Positions 11,973-22,803 of a stretch of 64,000 bases of DNA are shown here, in pieces. Position numbers and translations under genes: made by a program. This DNA is from Hysterangium stoloniferum (Eukaryota; Basidiomycota; Agaricomycetes; Hysterangiales; Hysterangiaceae): assembly GCA_015178975.1 (NCBI GenBank), contig WHVD01000007.1, positions 186,001 to 250,000 of the forward strand, read 5' to 3'. Every line of letters starts with the position of its first letter. Position 1 is the first letter of the stretch. The notes under the pieces are model-generated. The model did not search any database and was not told the origin of the DNA. It saw nothing but the letters and a program-made list of their open reading frames with translations.

Positions 11973-12405
11973 CAAGATTCCCATCACGATAGGTATCCAG
12001 GTGGCTAGGAAAAGACAGAGGACTCCAACTCAAGCTGGAAACAGCGAAAGCGGAGGAGTGATTGCGACTTTGGACCAGCGACGCTTCCGTCGATAGGACT
12101 CCTTCTCGGCGGGTTTAACTGAAAACGAGTGGGGGAGGAAGGAAGGGTGAAGGTCATGTATTTTCATTGTGCTGGTGAGGGCGGGCCACAGCTTTTGACC
12201 GTGGGTAGAAGCCAGGATGTTGAGGCTGGCTGAACACGAGGGCTCGCTAATGCTACTCTAAGTAGTTTTGAAGATAGCTTTGAATTGCACCTATGCAACG
12301 GGATTTCATGTGGGTGAGGGGATGACAAAGTCCCTACTGAAATACATGTGATGACTAAGCTACTGTAAAGTACGAAATAGCCGAGCATCGACAACATGCA
12401 ATACT
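11973..12405. other. Single-copy sequence upstream of the ORF at 12406
   Basis: No similarity to the A or B families or to the LTRs that I could see. It may be the 5' region of the neighbouring ORF. No other gene is supportable. Confidence 0.4.
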
Positions 12406-12795
12406 ATGACTTCTAACACTTACGTGCTGCCATTGCATGGTTATTGGGAGGAGCCGAGGAATGTGCGCTTGTGGTTACAATCCTCATATGAGGAGGGGGC
12501 GGAGGTGGAATGGGCGGTCACGAAAGATTATAAGACACTGGTGAGACGCTGCAAAGATATTAGCGACCTTTGTTGTTACCTTATGTTCTCACCAAATCAC
12601 CATTTTGATACTGCCTGGGGTAGGAATCAGTTACGGGGTCGGCCTCACATGCTTTTTTTTAGCGACAACCTCTCAATTAAACCGCCATCGGGACCGAGTG
12701 CACGAGTGACTCCGACGATGGGCTTCAACTCCATAAATAACAATACGGCCGAGAAAAACACATCAAAGCAATCAAATTTCATGCATTTCATATGA
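12406..12795 (+). CDS. Single-copy ORF or gene fragment, 129 aa, unknown
   Basis: ATG-initiated ORF whose first 70 residues look protein-like, with aromatic and acidic residues (LHGYWEEPRNVRLWLQSS, then EVEWAVTKDYKTLVRRC). A GTAGGA at 12619 just after DTAW could be a splice donor. The last third, from about 12700, is homologous to 45570-45710, so the ORF tail runs into a repeated segment. It could be the first exon of a host gene cut by the repeat, a captured fragment, or chance. I do not recognise a family. Confidence 0.35.
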   Translation: MTSNTYVLPLHGYWEEPRNVRLWLQSSYEEGAEVEWAVTKDYKTLVRRCKDISDLCCYLMFSPNHHFDTAWGRNQLRGRPHMLFFSDNLSIKPPSGPSARVTPTMGFNSINNNTAEKNTSKQSNFMHFI

Positions 12796-12850
12796 AAATA
12801 AGCCCAAATATACGAATACCGCCTGGACAAATATAGTGGCCTTGTGACAT
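12700..12850 (+). repeat. Two-copy segment C, first copy
   Basis: Resembles 45570-45710. Both carry a CCGACGATGG start, a CAAATTTCATG(C/T)ATTTCAT stretch and a CGTCTGGACAAAT-like end. In both places it lies close to a family A copy. Confidence 0.5.
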
Positions 12851-12949
12851 TGCAGATATTCTTCACGACATTGTTAATGCCGCCGAGTAATGGATGGTGA
12901 TCAGATGAAAAACATCGTCCGATCTGTATGATAAATTTCGATGCAACCT

Positions 12950-13757
12950 CAAGTGGATCTCTCTGAGATCAGAGGCTACATGGAATTCTTCTTAAACGTG
13001 CGTCGCGACATCCCATCATTTCATCCTACTCACCAAAAACATAACAGACAAAGTCACCGGCAATGATGTCCCCATTATAGACATTCTATGCAGCTTTTCG
13101 TGTGTTGCATGCACCAAGATGCCTGGTTTCGAACTATTGCTGGAGATGTATTGAAGGTTATTTTAGATGAAACAAAACTCCATATAGCGTCATTGACACT
13201 TCATATCGATGAGTATACGTCACATTTACTTTTGGCTGCTATCTGGGGCCTAGAAACCCCCTCCGACGACGGCACGCTTCGCACAGATCATATCATCCAG
13301 CTTAATGCGGTTTATTCGCTCATTGCGCCCCTCCTAAGGTATGTTGACAATGCTTTACCTTCCAGCATAATCTCATATCCGCCCATTCAAATATCCTACA
13401 AGTCTGATTCTGACACACACGAGTCAAAAGATTTACCTCCTCTGGTCAGGTGAGGAACTAATCAAGGTTACTCTCAAGCTGATAGCTGCATCTTCCAACA
13501 ACGAATCCGCCTGTACCACAGTGCGCAGCCTCAATATAATCCCCATTCTCGCTCGTCTTCTTCCCCATTGTGACGCAAGGCCTGGCTCAATCAACGATCC
13601 ATTAACCCGTACCTGGTTTGAGGAATTAAACCGTATGGCTCATTCCCTCCTTTGGATCATAGCCACACCTATAATTGGAACTCCACATCAGGGTTAACTC
13701 GCCTTTGGCCTACTGATGCTCTTATTCCATTCAATTCGCATGATATATCATAATTTA
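12950..13757 (+). pseudogene. Family A 5'-truncated copy: end of exon 3 to exon 5
   Basis: Begins inside exon 3 (ctctctgagatcagaggc), keeps the GTGCGT...AACAG intron 3 (about 13000-13050), a long open stretch in exon 4 (HQDAWFRTIAGDVLKVIL at 13108-13161) and the GTATGT intron 4 near 13338. Exon 5 is broken and shortened. It ends at the TAA after the HDIS-equivalent block. Exons 1 and 2 are absent. Confidence 0.7.
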
Positions 13758-13768
13758 TCTTGGACAAC

Positions 13769-14004
13769 TGTAATCCCGTCGTCAATTGGGATCACTGGCG
13801 GTCACACAAGTTGACAGGACCATGGTGTATTGTCCAGAGCAGAACAGGATACAGGCAAATGCAGCGTACGGTAAGATCTAAGGTCCTGAAAACTTCCCGG
13901 CTACTTATACGATGCAACACGGTGATTACTTAATCACGTGTTGATTGAAACGAGAATGTAAAACTAAAGGGTCCGTGCGTAAGACTGGGGGCACCAGGAT
14001 TACA
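13769..14004. repeat. Solo LTR, 236 bp, TSD ACAAC
   Basis: The insert has 8-bp inverted ends TGTAATCC...GGATTACA and is flanked by the direct repeat ACAAC (13764-13768 and 14005-14009). The empty site is visible in the paralogous flank at about 36148-36155 (ttggacaacacattatg). Signature of LTR-LTR recombination. Confidence 0.92.
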
Positions 14005-14299
14005 ACAACACATTATGCAATCCAGCAGGAAGAATACTACTATTACACTTTACTTAGCCCCCCTTTTGGAAATATTTCTCATTTATGTAAAGCTATATAG
14101 TTTGAGTGAGTTCAAGAGTGCATATAGTCACCTTTACCGCCTTTATGTGCTTGGCAGCTTCTCATTAATGCTATACACACGTTGCATTTATTGGTGCGCC
14201 CAAGTAGTGGCTAGAATCACACCCAATTTATAAACTAGAATCACTTCAAATAGAATACCACTCAGAATTTAACAGCGTATCAGTTAGTTGGGATAGCAT

Positions 14300-14870
14300 G
14301 AAACAAGTCATTGAAGAGCAGAAAACAACACCCCCAACTCACTAATCCATCCCGACGGTTATCTCGGTCAGTATCTGGCCCCATTCGAAACCTTGACCCG
14401 ATGCTGGAGCGCATCACTCCCATGGGATGTCACTTGAGAAAAACGACGATCGCGAATATGGCAAAGAAGGTCAAGCGAGCAGCCCAAGGCACTTTTAAGA
14501 CCGGTATAATGTATAACTGACGGTTAACGATACAAGAGAAGTGCGAGGAAGCCAGATTCCATGGCCACTTAAAACGCAAACGGGTCTCAATTAGAGATAA
14601 CACAGCTGACCGGGTGACACACCTGTATATGACCTAGAATTTGTGACCGCGGCTTGAGGGAGGAAACTGAAAAGGAAGAAGCAGCAAAGACACGGGATGT
14701 CTTGAAGAAGACGAAGTATCAGTAATTTTGTATTTGATCCGGGTGGCTCACGGAAGGAAGTCTCTGTATTCTAGAATGTACCCCAGGATATTGTGTAGCG
14801 TCTGGAACACCCTGGAGCATCCCAGAGAGCCGTTCTTCCTCCCAGCGCTTGAACCATTGTAGTTTTACAT
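14300..14870 (-). pseudogene. Family B 3' part, 5'-truncated
   Basis: Minus-strand B sequence from the 3' flank into the block around 14820, then an abrupt switch at about 14870 into family A downstream sequence. The start codon and first-exon core are missing. A very similar stretch recurs at 36827-37400, so the two are recent relatives. Confidence 0.55.
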
Positions 14871-14964
14871 AAATTGTAAATATTTCCAAAAGGGGAGCTA
14901 AGTAAAGAGTAATAGTACTATTCTTGCTCCTGGTTCGCATAATGTGTCTGTGTTAGCCAAGAGA

Positions 14965-16640
14965 AATTATGATATATCGTGCGGAATGGATGGAACAAGA
15001 GCATCAGCAGGCCAAAACTTATCTTGTAACGCTGATGTGGAGTTCGAATTAGAGGTTACCGACACACCGGTAAAAGGTGTGGCGATACCTCAAAGGAGGG
15101 AATGAGCCATGATGTCTAATTTCTCAAAGCGGATGAGTCACAATGTCGACTAAGACGAGCGAGAATGGCGGTTATATTGATGCTGCCCACTGTGGTACAC
15201 GCGGAGTCGATGTGGGAAGATGCAGCCATCAGCGTCAGAATAACCTCAATGAGTTTCCTGCTTGACAAGAGGAGCCAGAAATGTTGATGCGTGTGTGTCG
15301 GGATCATACTGGTGGGATATCTGAATGCGCGGATATGAGATGATGCTGGAAGGTAAAACATTGTCAACATACCGTAGGAGGGGCCTCAATGAGCGAAGAA
15401 ACACGTTCAGCTGGTTGATATGATCAGTGCGGAGCATGCTGTCGTCGAAGAAGGTTTTCAGGGTAAAGATATCACGCCACAGCGAAAACAATGTGTTCAG
15501 ATCGATATGAACAGTCAAGGACGTTATATGGAGATTTGTGTCGTCCACTATAACCTTCAATGTATCTCCAGCAATATGTCGAAACAAGGCAGTTTCGTGG
15601 ATGAAACACAGAATGTGTATAGGAGATGCATGAGAGGGGAGTCGGTTCGGGTGATTTTGTCTGTTGTGGTTTAGTGGGCAGGCTAAAATGATGAGAGGTC
15701 GCGACGCACTGTTGCATCCAGAATTAAATACAACCTCTGATCGCAGTGAGCTCCCCTACAGACAGTTGACACATGTGGGAAGTTTGTTCCACGATAGGCC
15801 CAAGTTCGGCGAGGAGGTACGGTTACAAAAGGATGATAAATATCCGGCGATGTGTAGAATGAATGCCGACGCAACCTCATTCAGGGGTGTGTAGCGGTGA
15901 TTTGATTACAGCATTGTAAACCGATAACGTCATTGCAGTTGATCTCTATCTTCCCATCAAGCGCCGGGACACCAGTAGAAGGCCTCGCCCAAATATGGCA
16001 TCAGTGTGACCTTCGTTCCTCCGCTGTGTCAGATAGATATGAACAGTCAAGGACGCTATATGGAGGTTTGTGTCCCCCACAATAATCTTCAATGCATCTC
16101 CAGCAATAGAGTGTTAGAGTATGACATTAACAGCTCTTACATAGTATATGATGTTCCCTGTATTTTTCTGATATTTGTAGTATTTTTCCCAGCACTGTAG
16201 GTGCAGTATTGAGTGAGTTACCTAGTAAGATAACTGATGTGTAGGTGCTTAGGTAAGCACCATGTAGCATACTCCACTGTGGGTGTGGGAAAGTCTCCTT
16301 AGTGTTTACTTTCCTCACACTCACAGGGTGTTTGTCAAGAGTTATTCAACTGTTTCAATATAGAGAACATTTGCAGCTAAGATCTCGAAACTAGGTATCT
16401 TGGTGGATGCGATACATGATAAGGTAATGTTTGCCTGTTTTAGTTTGTGGGGAAGGATAAAATGAGAGGTCGCGACGTATGGTTGTATCTAGATTTCAAT
16501 GCAGCCTCTGATCACAGTGAGCTCCACTACAGATAGTTGACGCACGTGGCAGATGTTTTCTACAATCACCGCAAGGTCGCGGAGGAGGAAGGGAGGTTGA
16601 GTGCATGAGGATGATAAATATCCCGCAATTTGTAGTATTA
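14965..16640 (-). pseudogene. Family A 5'-truncated copy with internal duplication and LTR insertion
   Basis: Exons 5, 4 and 3 are recognisable on the minus strand between about 14965 and 16010. At about 16020 the sequence jumps back to a second, shorter exon 4 stretch (16030-16110), interrupted by the solo LTR at 16112-16360, and then exon 3 again to about 16640. Two overlapping copies were therefore fused. The long open frame at 15246-15587 covers exon 4. Frames do not join across the whole. Confidence 0.65.
16112..16360. repeat. Solo LTR, 249 bp, TSD TAGAG
   Basis: Starts TGTTAGAGTATG and ends TTTCAATA, flanked by TAGAG at 16107-16111 and 16361-16365. The uninterrupted sequence is preserved in the paralogue at 44157-44200 (reverse strand, caatagagaacatttgc). 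The canonical terminal CA reads TA, consistent with a C-to-T change. An 8-bp perfect hairpin (GGTGCTTA/TAAGCACC) lies at 16244-16261. Confidence 0.85.
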
Positions 16641-16644
16641 AGCT

Positions 16645-17943
16645 GAAAGGACTGGGAATAGTCATTCAAGATAGCATTGATTTGATGAGGTAGGGCCACA
16701 ACATGGCAATCATTAAACACCGAACATAGTCAATGCTTGTAGACCTATATACCCACTCCGAATTCGACAACAGGCATCAGTGGTATTAGGGGGTTCTATA
16801 GTTCAAGTGTGATACAGCGGAGGAAGCGAGGACACACTGACAAACTGATAGTATCTTTGGGTTCGGCCTTCCTCTGGCGTCCCGGCGCTCGATCGTCGGA
16901 TGTAGATCGGCGATCAGCTGCAATTACGTCTTCACTTTACAATGCTGTCATAAAATCACCGCTACACACGAACGTGAATGAGGTTGCGGCGACATTTATT
17001 CTTCAAATCGCCCGATATTTGTCATCCCCCTGCAATCCACCTCCCTTCCTCCTTAAGCACCTTGCGGTTATCGTGAACATGACTTGTCACGTGCGTCAAC
17101 TGTCTGTAGTGGAGCTCATTGCGATCAGAGGCTTCATCGAATTCTGGGTACAACCGTGCGTCCCAACATCACATCCTTTTGTCCTGATCACCAAAACCAC
17201 AACAGACAAAATTACTTACACCGACTTTCCTTCTATGAATCTCCTACACAGCTTCTCGTGTGCTGCATCGACCAAGATACCTGGTTTCTAAATATTGCTG
17301 GTGATGTATTGAAAGTTGTAGTGGACGACATAAACTTAGATATAGCGTCCTTGACATTTCACATCGATGAGAACACGTCACATTCACTGTGGCGCGATAT
17401 ATTTTCCCTAGAAACCTTTTTCGACGACAGGACACTCCTCCTGGATCATATGAGCCAGCTGAATGTGGTTTTCTCGCTCAATGAGCCCCTCCTAAGGTGT
17501 GTTGATATTGTTTTACCTTCCAGCATCATCTCATATCCTCCCCATCACAATATCCTACCAGTCTGATTCTGACACACATGTGTCCAAATTCGTGGTTCCT
17601 GTGGTTAGGCAAACGATTAATCGAGGTCACTCTGAAGCTGATAGCCGCATCTTACGACATCAATTCCGCGTGTACCACAGTGTGCAACCTCAATATCATC
17701 CCCATTCTCGCCCGTCTTCTTCCACTTTGTGACGCAATGCGCGGCTCAATCACCGATCAAAACCTCGGTGCTTCCCTTGAACGAGTAACTGTCGCGGCTC
17801 ATTCCTTCCTTTGTGTTATCGCCACACCTTTCACCGGTCTGTGCGTACCATCTAATTCAACATCCAGATTAGTGTGGAGGACCATGAATAGCGTGCTGAT
17901 TCTCTTGTTCCATCCATTCCGCACGTATTATGTCTCTTGGATA
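16645..17943 (+). pseudogene. Family A copy starting at the end of exon 2
   Basis: Starts within exon 2, followed by a GTAGGG donor-like site near 16692, then a long open exon 3 and exons 4 and 5 with donor/acceptor pairs in the conserved places. Exon 4 is open through QDTWF...IAGDVLKVVVDD. In exon 5 the end is altered: a single-base loss in the TTGGAGGACC region shifts the frame. It joins head-to-head with the minus-strand copy at 14965-16640. Confidence 0.7.
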
Positions 17944-18164
17944 GCACTGATACACTCTCCGAACCAGGAGGAAGGATAGTACTATTACACTGTCCTTCAC
18001 TCGCCTTGTGGCGATATTTCTCATTTATGTAAAGCTACATACAGTGCATATAGCCACTTTTGACCGCCTTTGTGTGCTTGGAAGCTTCTCGTTGATGCCA
18101 TACGCACGTTGATATCACCCTCAGACTTTTCACAGAAAGCAGCGTATCAGTTGGTTGGGATAGC
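17944..18164. other. Convergent A/B 3' spacer
   Basis: Typical downstream sequence of A that separates its 3' end from the 3' end of a convergent B. No gene visible. Confidence 0.5.
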
Positions 18165-19008
18165 ATGAATCCAGTCATTGAATATCAGAAAACAACACCC
18201 GCAGCTCACCAATCCATGCCGACGGGTCAGATTCACGTAATCTTCAAAATCTATGTTCAATCTCCTGATTGGCTATCGTGGGGCACAACCTCTGGAATGC
18301 AAGGAGGAGCCGTTAAAACGTACCGCGACTGCGTTGGGCGCATTCTATTAAGTATTTACCTCCATTCGAAACATCCCCTCGATGCTGGAGCGCCTCGCTC
18401 CCATGGGATCAGATTTGAGGACAAAGACAAGACGCATATTGCAAAAAAGGTCAACCAGCATCCAAAGGCACTTGTGAGAGCGCTATAGGGTATAACTTAT
18501 GCGTAGCGATACAGGCAGAGGTGCGAGGAAGCAAGAGGCCATGACCACTTGATAGGAAACGGGTCTAAATTAGGCATAGGAAGTTTCCCGGGTGATACGC
18601 CTGTATATCTCGGATATTCTGTGACCGCGGCTTGAAGGAGGAAAATGAAGAGGAAGAAGCCCCAAGGACACGGGATGTCTTGAAGAAGACGAAGCATCAG
18701 TAAATTGGCATTTGATTCGGGCTGCTCACGGAAGGAAGGCCCCGTAATCTAGAATGCGAGCCTGGACATGGTGTAGCGTCTGGAACAGCCTGGAGCATCC
18801 CAGATAGCCGTTCTTCCTCCGAGCGCCTGAAACCATTGTAGTGATGAGTCTTCCATTCGAACAAGTCTTTTATTTTATTTAAAGGGAACCCTTTTGAGAA
18901 CCTGGCTGGATTGGTGCTGCTATTACCACAAACAGGCAACTGAATGAAACATGATGTCCCCATTATCGAGGTGAATATGGTTTTCAGCCTCCGAGCACGT
19001 TTTGCCAT
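18165..19008 (-). pseudogene. Family B, best preserved first exon
   Basis: Conserved ATG at 19008. The first exon runs 19008-18730 (93 codons, open): a basic start (MAKRARR), a short hydrophobic patch (CFIQLPVC), and SEEERLSGMLQAVPDA. An intron-like GTGAGC...CTTCAAG of 51 nt (18729-18679) with TTTACTGATGC as branch site lies at the position seen in several B copies. The next donor is mutated (GCGTAT instead of GTGTGT). The opposite strand also holds an open frame over 18165-18488, so the coding strand of the 3' half is uncertain. No family recognised. Confidence 0.45.
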
Positions 19009-19857
19009 CTCTCACCCACCTTTGTACGATTCCTGGCGATTCAGAGTTCTCGTTAGTTTGTATCTAAGGTTCGTTGGCCTCATCACGTGGGTTTAAAATG
19101 ACTATACTCCAGGTTAGATTCCCAGCCACTCTTGAATTGAAAAGGATATATGTACAAAATGCCGGTCAATCATGAGGGGTTCCCCATTACTCCGCTCACA
19201 AAGACCGGGTAATACTAATTCTAGCGTGTACTTAATTATGACTGAATATAGATTACATGCACAATTTGTTAATGAAAATCTGACGGACTCGCCACAAACA
19301 GGCACATTTACTTTCTACGCCAATTAGCCCAAGTAAAGAATTATTAAAATGGGATGCTCGTTGGAATTCTGAAAGAATTGAACACGAAGCGGATGCTTCC
19401 GCTAAATATAGCCGGAGTGGCGGGCCTGTACCTGAGAAGCGCTGTCATGGATAGCATCCACTGCATTTAAATATTCTATCTATTGACATGTCACTTCTCA
19501 AGTAACGTAAGAGATTAATTCCCAAAACTCTAGCGCTCGAGAAGTCGGAAGTTGCCACAATATGCGGTGAAGGGTCATCGAACTATTCATAACTGCCACA
19601 TCTGCTCTCTGCCGGAGACAATCTGTTGAAGACCAAGAAATTGGTGTATACCATAGTGAGAGAACTTGAGACAATCCTGGAGCATGTATTAATGAAGGAG
19701 GTTGAGGTTTGAGGTTGTGTAAAAGGAAGGGATGAATAGCTGGGTATCCTGTACAAAGCACCGCCACAATGCGATACCTTGAAATTTATTCCCTTGATAA
19801 CTGTAACTTAAAGGCGCAGCATCCCCTTCCGGTATCACAACCACCTGCTACCCACCA
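19009..19857. other. Divergent A/B spacer (shared 5' region)
   Basis: About 850 bp between B (minus) and A (plus), both reading outward. Homologous spacers occur at 27838-28933, 40720-41827 and, shortened, 54456-54935. A TTAAAGGCGCAGCATCCCCT motif lies about 50 bp upstream of the A start. Two conserved reading frames cross it but are not convincing genes. Confidence 0.5.
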
Positions 19858-21837
19858 ATGTCGACTTCAAACGAGAGGACTCTGAGCAGCAACGATGTCG
19901 TACGGGCTGAAAGCCTCCTACAAGATGTTGAGTGGCTACAACCCTTGGTCTCCCCAACTGCATTGAGCGCAGAAGAACGGGAGGAGAGTGTTGACGCGGT
20001 GAGGAGGGAAATATTCCGGGTAAAGCTTCGAGACCGATGTAACTGTATCGAAGATGGGCATGGCGTGTGTTATCGAGGTCCCGAAGAAGACGAGCATATC
20101 CCACTGTCTGAAGAAGATGTGGACGTTTGGGTTGAGGAATGGGTGCGCAAAATACAATAGCCTCTCGTGTACACTGTTGACAAACGAGACGCTTTCAGTG
20201 CCTCGGAGAAGCACATTGTCGTGACCCACCGACTATTATTAAAACGCGAAGTTGATCCACCAACACAACATCGAACATGAACCCATATTGCAATCATCAT
20301 GAGATCGACTGGGGAGTGGTTTCACGGGCTAATAGCTTGTCTTCAAATGTTGAAATTAGCCCCGGGTATTACCTAGGAGTTGGCATGGACAGGATTGGGA
20401 TGAAACGTCTTTACAGCGCACAGAGAGCTTCGCTGATGGCAAAGTTGACGATATACGAGGGAATAGCCCGTGGATATGGAAGCAACAAGGCCTTTAACAA
20501 GTGTCTCCAGAAGTATCTCACTCTGCCAAGACTGGGAATGGTAATTCAAGAGACCATCGATTTGATGAAGTAGGGATACAACCGCGTCAACCATTGATTA
20601 CTCAACATACTCACGTCTTTCTAGACCCACCTATCCCCTTCGAATTAGACAACAGGCGTGGGTGGTCTTAGGGGAGTGGACGTCCTTACACCGGCTATAT
20701 TATTCAAGTGGTATACAGCTGAGAAACGGAGTTCACACTGCCAAGCTTATGATATATTTGGCTTGGGCCTTCCTCTCGTGTCCCGGCGCTCGATGGTCAG
20801 ATGTAGATCGGCGATCAACTTCAATTACGTCTTCCCTTTACAAGGCTGTCATCAGATCACCACTACACACCAACGTGGATGAGGCTGCGTCCACATTCAT
20901 TGTACAAATCGCCGAATATCATTCATCATCTTTTCCTTCTCCACATTTCCTCACCAGTCACCTTTGGTATATCGTGGAACACATCTCCCACGTGCGTCAA
21001 CTGTCTGCAGTGGAGCTCGCTGCGATCAGAGGTTGCATTGAATTGTGGTTAAACCCGTGCGTCGCGACATCACATTATTGCATCCTGCCCACCAAAACCA
21101 GAACAGATAAAATCACTCATACAGAATATCCTTGTTTGCATTTTCTATAAGGATTCTCGTGTGTTGCATCCACCAAGATTCCTGGTTTCGAAATATTGCT
21201 GGAGATGCATTGAAGCTTATTTTAGACCACGCAAGCTTCCATATAGCAACATTGACACTTCATATCGATGAGAACACGTCACGCTCACTTTTTCACCTTG
21301 TCTGCGACCTAAAAACCTTCTTTGGCGACAGCACGCTTCGCACGGATCACATCAACCAGCTGAATGTGGTTTCTTCGCTCATTGAACCCCTCCTAAGGGA
21401 TGTTGACAATGTTTGACCTTCAAGCATAATCTCATATCCGCTCATTCAAATATCCTACCAGTCTGATTACGACACACACGAGTGAAACATTTTTTCTCCT
21501 CTCTTCAGCAGAGGACATAATCGAGGTTACTCTGAAACTGATAGCTGCGTCTCCCGACATCGAATCCGCGTGTACCATAGTGCGCAGCCTCAATATGATC
21601 GACATTCTCGCTCGGGTTCTTCCACATTGTGACTCAATGCATTGCTCAATCAACGATCGATACTTCGGTGGCCCCGTTGAACATTTTTTCCTCGCGTTGC
21701 ATTCCTTCCTTTGTGTCATCGCCACACCTTTCACCGGTGTGTGCGTAACGTCTCATTCAAGCTCCCGATCCGTGTTGGAGAATCATGGTTGGTCTGACGA
21801 TGCTCTTCTTCCATCCATTACGCACGATATATCATAA
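19858..21837 (+). pseudogene. Family A gene, five exons, two stops and a lost splice donor
   Basis: Exons 19858-20142, 20199-20569, 20625-21056, 21107 to about 21400, then exon 5 to the TAA at 21837. Introns 1-3 are 56, 55 and 50 nt. Breaks: TGA at 20253-20255 in exon 2 (AGA in the 54 kb copy), TAA at the start of exon 4 (about 21108, CAA in others), and the intron 4 donor GTATGT changed to GGATGT near 21400. Exon 3 is 432 nt, like the intact copy at 52476-54455, and the protein blocks are closest to that copy (YLGVGMDRIGM, HLWYIVEHISHVRQLSA). It is a decayed sister of that gene. Confidence 0.8.
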
Positions 21838-22046
21838 TTTCTCCTTGGTAACACGGACACATTATCCACCCAGGAGGAAGGATAGTACTATTACTCCTTA
21901 GTTAACTCCCCTTTGGCAATATTTATAATTTATGTAAAGCTACATAGTTTGAGCGAATGCAAGAGCGCATGTAGCCACTTTTTACTTTGTGTGCTTCCCA
22001 GCTTCTCATTGATTCTATACACACGTTGCATATATTGGTGGGCGAT

Positions 22047-22332
22047 TGTAAGGTTCAGCTTTGTAGATAGCGTAATACTTCAAGTGAGCTCTCACGAAGA
22101 GGAACGAACAGAGTAGGAATAGGCTCCAATTCGAAAAAGACTACTCTAACTAGTGGGGGGTTCACCTATTTATGCTGGTAATCGTAAGCTACGTCCCCTG
22201 AAAACACCTAATAAGTCTGGAACCCTTTAATGATCAAAAACTTCCAGTGTCTTCTCTTTACTCCTTACCATCTAAGACTAGGGCGGTTACCCGCCCGATT
22301 CAAAGTCCGCCACCACGTCTGCTCCCGTTACA
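22047..22332. repeat. Solo LTR, 286 bp
   Basis: TGTAAGG...CCGTTACA ends, flanked by GCGAT (22042-22046) and GCGTT (22333-22337). The insert interrupts the A 3' flank, which is continuous elsewhere. Confidence 0.8.
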
Positions 22333-22597
22333 GCGTTAGTGGTGGCTAGAATCACATCCGATTTATCAGCGAGAATTACTTCAAATAGAATACCACTCGG
22401 AGCTTTCAAAGAAATCAGCATCAGTTAGTTGAGATAGTAATTGGATAAACTGCAAGCCGGGGAATCACAGTTTGAGACTCTCTATCTAGGTACTAAGTAA
22501 CTTAGATAGAGCGGTGTAGAATATAAACCGGTGATATAGCTGGGCTTCCAGTTGAGGTTTCTACCCCTCAACTGGACTAACTATATACTGTACTAGA

Positions 22598-22796
22598 TGT
22601 AAATCGAGGAGATATCTAAGTGCTTCTTCTTGCTCACTAGGAGCTGTCTTTAAATACATTTACTAGCTAATTATAATCTTAAAGAGGAGTACAACAACTA
22701 ACAATAAGTTATTGTACTCTTGTTGTTCTACATAACAGTCACAGACAATTATGCATCATTACCAAGTTGCTGACACAGCCGAATTGCTGTTCAACA
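22598..22796 (-). repeat. Copia 3' LTR
   Basis: 199 bp, TGTAAATCG...TTCAACA on the plus strand. Compared with the other LTR it has TTA for CTA-type and GCA for GTG changes (three transitions). Confidence 0.95.
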
Positions 22797-22803
22797 CTCC
22801 CCC

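Noticed and set aside
16244..16261. Perfect hairpin as a transcription terminator
   Set aside because: It lies inside a fungal solo LTR. Bacterial-type terminators do not apply here.
18165..18488. Plus-strand ORF opposite the 3' half of B
   Set aside because: Related frames exist in other copies (29464, 39334) but are broken in many. It could be the true coding strand of that part; kept only as a note under family B.
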